Shown here: piece after piece, positions 61,850 to 64,000 of the stretch | Position numbering within the stretch: position 1 is the stretch's first letter | Layout: each line of letters begins with the position of its first letter | Assembly: GCF_014692675.1 (NCBI RefSeq) | Contig: NZ_JABFCZ010000027.1 | Span: 1 to 64,000 of the forward strand | Length of the DNA stretch: 64,000 bases | Direction of reading: 5' to 3' | Origin: Roseibium aggregatum | Lineage (GTDB): Bacteria > Pseudomonadota > Alphaproteobacteria > Rhizobiales > Stappiaceae | Program-made: the position numbers and the translations under genes | The notes under the pieces: generated by a model | What the model saw: only the letters and a program-made list of their open reading frames with translations | Databases searched by the model: none | What the model was told of the DNA's origin: nothing

Positions 61850-63034
61850 TCACCGGTCGACCTCGCCGAACACGATGTCCATGGAGCCGAGCACCGCCGA
61901 GATGTCGGCCAGCATGTGGCCCCGGCAGACGAAATCCATCGCCTGCAGGTGGGCGTAGCCCGGTGCCTTGATCTTGCAGCGGTAGGGCTTGTTGGTGCCG
62001 TCTGCGACCAGGAAAACGCCGAACTCGCCCTTGGGCGCTTCCACGGCGGCGTAAACCTCGCCGGCGGGCACGTGATAGCCTTCGGTGTAAAGCTTGAAGT
62101 GATGGATCAGCGCTTCCATGGACCGCTTCATCTCACCGCGCTTCGGCGGCACGATCTTGCCGTCGGTGGACGAAATCGGACCGGTTTCGATGGTCAGCTT
62201 TTCCAGGCACTGCTTCATGATCCGGACCGACTGGCGCATCTCTTCCATGCGGATGAGATAGCGGTCGTAGCAGTCGCCGTTCTTGCCGACCGGAATGTCG
62301 AAGTCGAGATCGGCGTAGCACTCATAGGGCTGCGACTTGCGCAGGTCCCAGACGGCGCCGGACCCGCGCACCATCACGCCGGAGAACCCCCAGGCCCAGG
62401 CATCGTCGAGGTCGACCACGCCGATATCGACGTTACGCTGCTTGAAGATGCGGTTGTCGGTCAGAAGGCCTTCGATGTCGTCCAGGGTCTGCAGGAACGG
62501 ATCGCAGAAGTCCCAGATATCGTCGAGAAGATCACGCGGCAGGTCCTGGTGTACCCCGCCCGGACGGACGTAGGCGGCGTGCATGCGCGCACCGCAGGCC
62601 CGCTCGTAGAACACCATCAGCTCTTCGCGCGGCTCGAAGCCCCACAGAGGCGGCGTCAGCGCACCGACGTCCATGGCCTGGGTGGTCACGTTCAGAAGAT
62701 GCGACAGCAGACGGCCGATTTCGGAATAGAGCACGCGGATCAGCTGGCCGCGCATCGGCACGGTGATGCCGAGCAGACGTTCCACGGCAAGCGCGAAGGC
62801 ATGCTCCTGGTTCATCGGCGCCACGTAGTCGAGGCGGTCGAAATAGGGCACGGCCTGGAGATAGGTCTTCTGTTCGATCAGCTTCTCGGTGCCGCGGTGC
62901 AGCAGGCCGATATGCGGATCCACACGGGTCACCACCTCGCCGTCCAGCTCCAGCACCAGGCGCAATACGCCGTGGGCCGCCGGGTGCTGCGGACCGAAAT
63001 TGATATTGAAGTTTCGAACCTGCGCTTCGGCCAT
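61850..63034 (-). CDS. nuoD: NADH-quinone oxidoreductase subunit D (49 kDa)
   Basis: The 394-residue subunit forms the quinone site with Nuo[21 protein letters not shown] at the N terminus carries the conserved His, and [24 protein letters not shown] ends the chain as in all NuoD. It is a separate protein, not a NuoCD fusion. It lies 11 bases after nuoC. Confidence 0.98.
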   Translation of the reverse strand: MAEAQVRNFNINFGPQHPAAHGVLRLVLELDGEVVTRVDPHIGLLHRGTEKLIEQKTYLQAVPYFDRLDYVAPMNQEHAFALAVERLLGITVPMRGQLIRVLYSEIGRLLSHLLNVTTQAMDVGALTPPLWGFEPREELMVFYERACGARMHAAYVRPGGVHQDLPRDLLDDIWDFCDPFLQTLDDIEGLLTDNRIFKQRNVDIGVVDLDDAWAWGFSGVMVRGSGAVWDLRKSQPYECYADLDFDIPVGKNGDCYDRYLIRMEEMRQSVRIMKQCLEKLTIETGPISSTDGKIVPPKRGEMKRSMEALIHHFKLYTEGYHVPAGEVYAAVEAPKGEFGVFLVADGTNKPYRCKIKAPGYAHLQAMDFVCRGHMLADISAVLGSMDIVFGEVDR

Positions 63035-63045
63035 CGTCGAAAGCC

Positions 63046-63651
63046 TTAATTCGTGGTTGCTTTTTCATCGCCCGGCAGCACGTAGTCCGTGCCTTCCCAG
63101 GGCGAGAGGAAATCGAAATTGCGGAATTCCTGGTTCAGGCGAACCGGCTCGTAGACGACGCGCTTCTTCTCGTCGTCGTAGCGGACCTCGACATAACCGG
63201 TGACCGGGAAATCCTTGCGGAGCGGATGGCCGTCGAAGCCGTAGTCGGTCAGGATCCGCCGCAGGTCCGGATGACCGGAAAACAGGATGCCGTACATGTC
63301 ATAGGCTTCGCGCTCGAACCATTCGGCCCCGGGAAACACCGGCGTGAGCGATGCGACCGGCGTATTCTCGTCGGTTGCCACCTTCACCCGGATGCGCTGG
63401 TTCTGCATCGGCGACAGGAAGTGGTAGACCACGTCGAACCGTTTCTCGCGCGCCGGATAGTCGACACCGCAGATATCGGTCAGATTGACGAACTTGCACG
63501 AGCTGTTGTCGCGCAGGAAACGGCACACATCGATGATATCCGACGCACTCACCGTCAGGGTCAGTTCGCCGTAAGCGACGTTCCAGGACAAAAGAGACTC
63601 ACCAAGACCAAGCTCGATATGCTCGGCAAGTTCCTTCAATGTCTCGTCCAT
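63046..63651 (-). CDS. nuoC: NADH-quinone oxidoreductase subunit C (30 kDa)
   Basis: The 201-residue peripheral-arm subunit contains the family signature ERE-type segment, [24 protein letters not shown] with [14 protein letters not shown] following. The N-terminal domain is typical of separate bacterial NuoC. It lies between nuoB and nuoD. Confidence 0.97.
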   Translation of the reverse strand: MDETLKELAEHIELGLGESLLSWNVAYGELTLTVSASDIIDVCRFLRDNSSCKFVNLTDICGVDYPAREKRFDVVYHFLSPMQNQRIRVKVATDENTPVASLTPVFPGAEWFEREAYDMYGILFSGHPDLRRILTDYGFDGHPLRKDFPVTGYVEVRYDDEKKRVVYEPVRLNQEFRNFDFLSPWEGTDYVLPGDEKATTN

Positions 63652-63717
63652 TTTGACCTCACTCCCCCGGGGGCATGTGCCGAAGGCGGCGGAACCGCCT
63701 TCCGGGAATTTCCAAAA

Positions 63718-64000
<283 letters not shown>

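Overview
The window reads as chromosomal DNA of an alphaproteobacterium of the order Hyphomicrobiales (Rhizobiales). The gene content and the long marine-type core operons look closest to the Stappia/Roseibium (Labrenzia) group. This assignment is an inference from gene order, LpxI in place of LpxH, the extended NuoE, an alphaproteobacterial-type LexA box (GAAC-N7-GAAC) and high GC; no 16S gene is present to confirm it.

Region 1 (1-3708, + strand) is a flavin-based transmembrane electron-transfer module: a secreted DUF2271 protein with a candidate flavinylation motif, a PepSY/flavodoxin/ferredoxin-reductase fusion, and an ApbE FMN transferase. Region 2 (3651-15155) is a catabolic island. A FadR/GntR-type repressor is divergent from an adducin-like class II aldolase, a complete oligopeptide-type ABC importer, an M20 hydrolase, a GhrA-like dehydrogenase and an acetylpolyamine-amidohydrolase-like deacetylase; a second M20 hydrolase points back at them. 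A perfect 12-bp palindrome lies in the divergent promoter region.

Region 3 (15413-21743) holds lexA with its SOS promoter, comEC, gltX and gltA. A palindromic terminator separates gltA from Region 4 (21779-36596, all - strand), the long essential cell-envelope and translation run rpsB-tsf-pyrH-frr-uppS-cdsA-dxr-rseP-bamA-lpxD-fabZ-lpxA-lpxI-lpxB. It starts from a readable sigma70-type promoter ahead of rpsB and is interrupted by a factor-independent terminator after tsf.

Region 5 (36780-46649) contains a VOC protein, dnaE, lolD, lolC, proS, a DUF1467 protein, a frameshifted membrane protein and a methylmalonyl-CoA epimerase. Between lolD and dnaE I find an unlisted 32-codon gene. It encodes a single-span membrane peptide with a strong Shine-Dalgarno and sits directly under a promoter that contains a perfect LexA box. 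This is the most interesting item in the window: a candidate SOS-induced micro-protein, analogous in layout (not shown to be homologous) to SidA of Caulobacter or TisB of E. coli. A candidate small RNA with a strong terminator lies upstream of proS.

Region 6 (46683-64000, - strand) has RNase J, a biotin-protein ligase lacking the DNA-binding domain, and the complex I operon from nuoN back to a partial nuoB at the window edge. It includes an unrecognised 78-residue membrane protein between nuoH and nuoI and a NuoE with a long C-terminal extension. No rRNA, tRNA, CRISPR array, prophage or insertion sequence was recognised.
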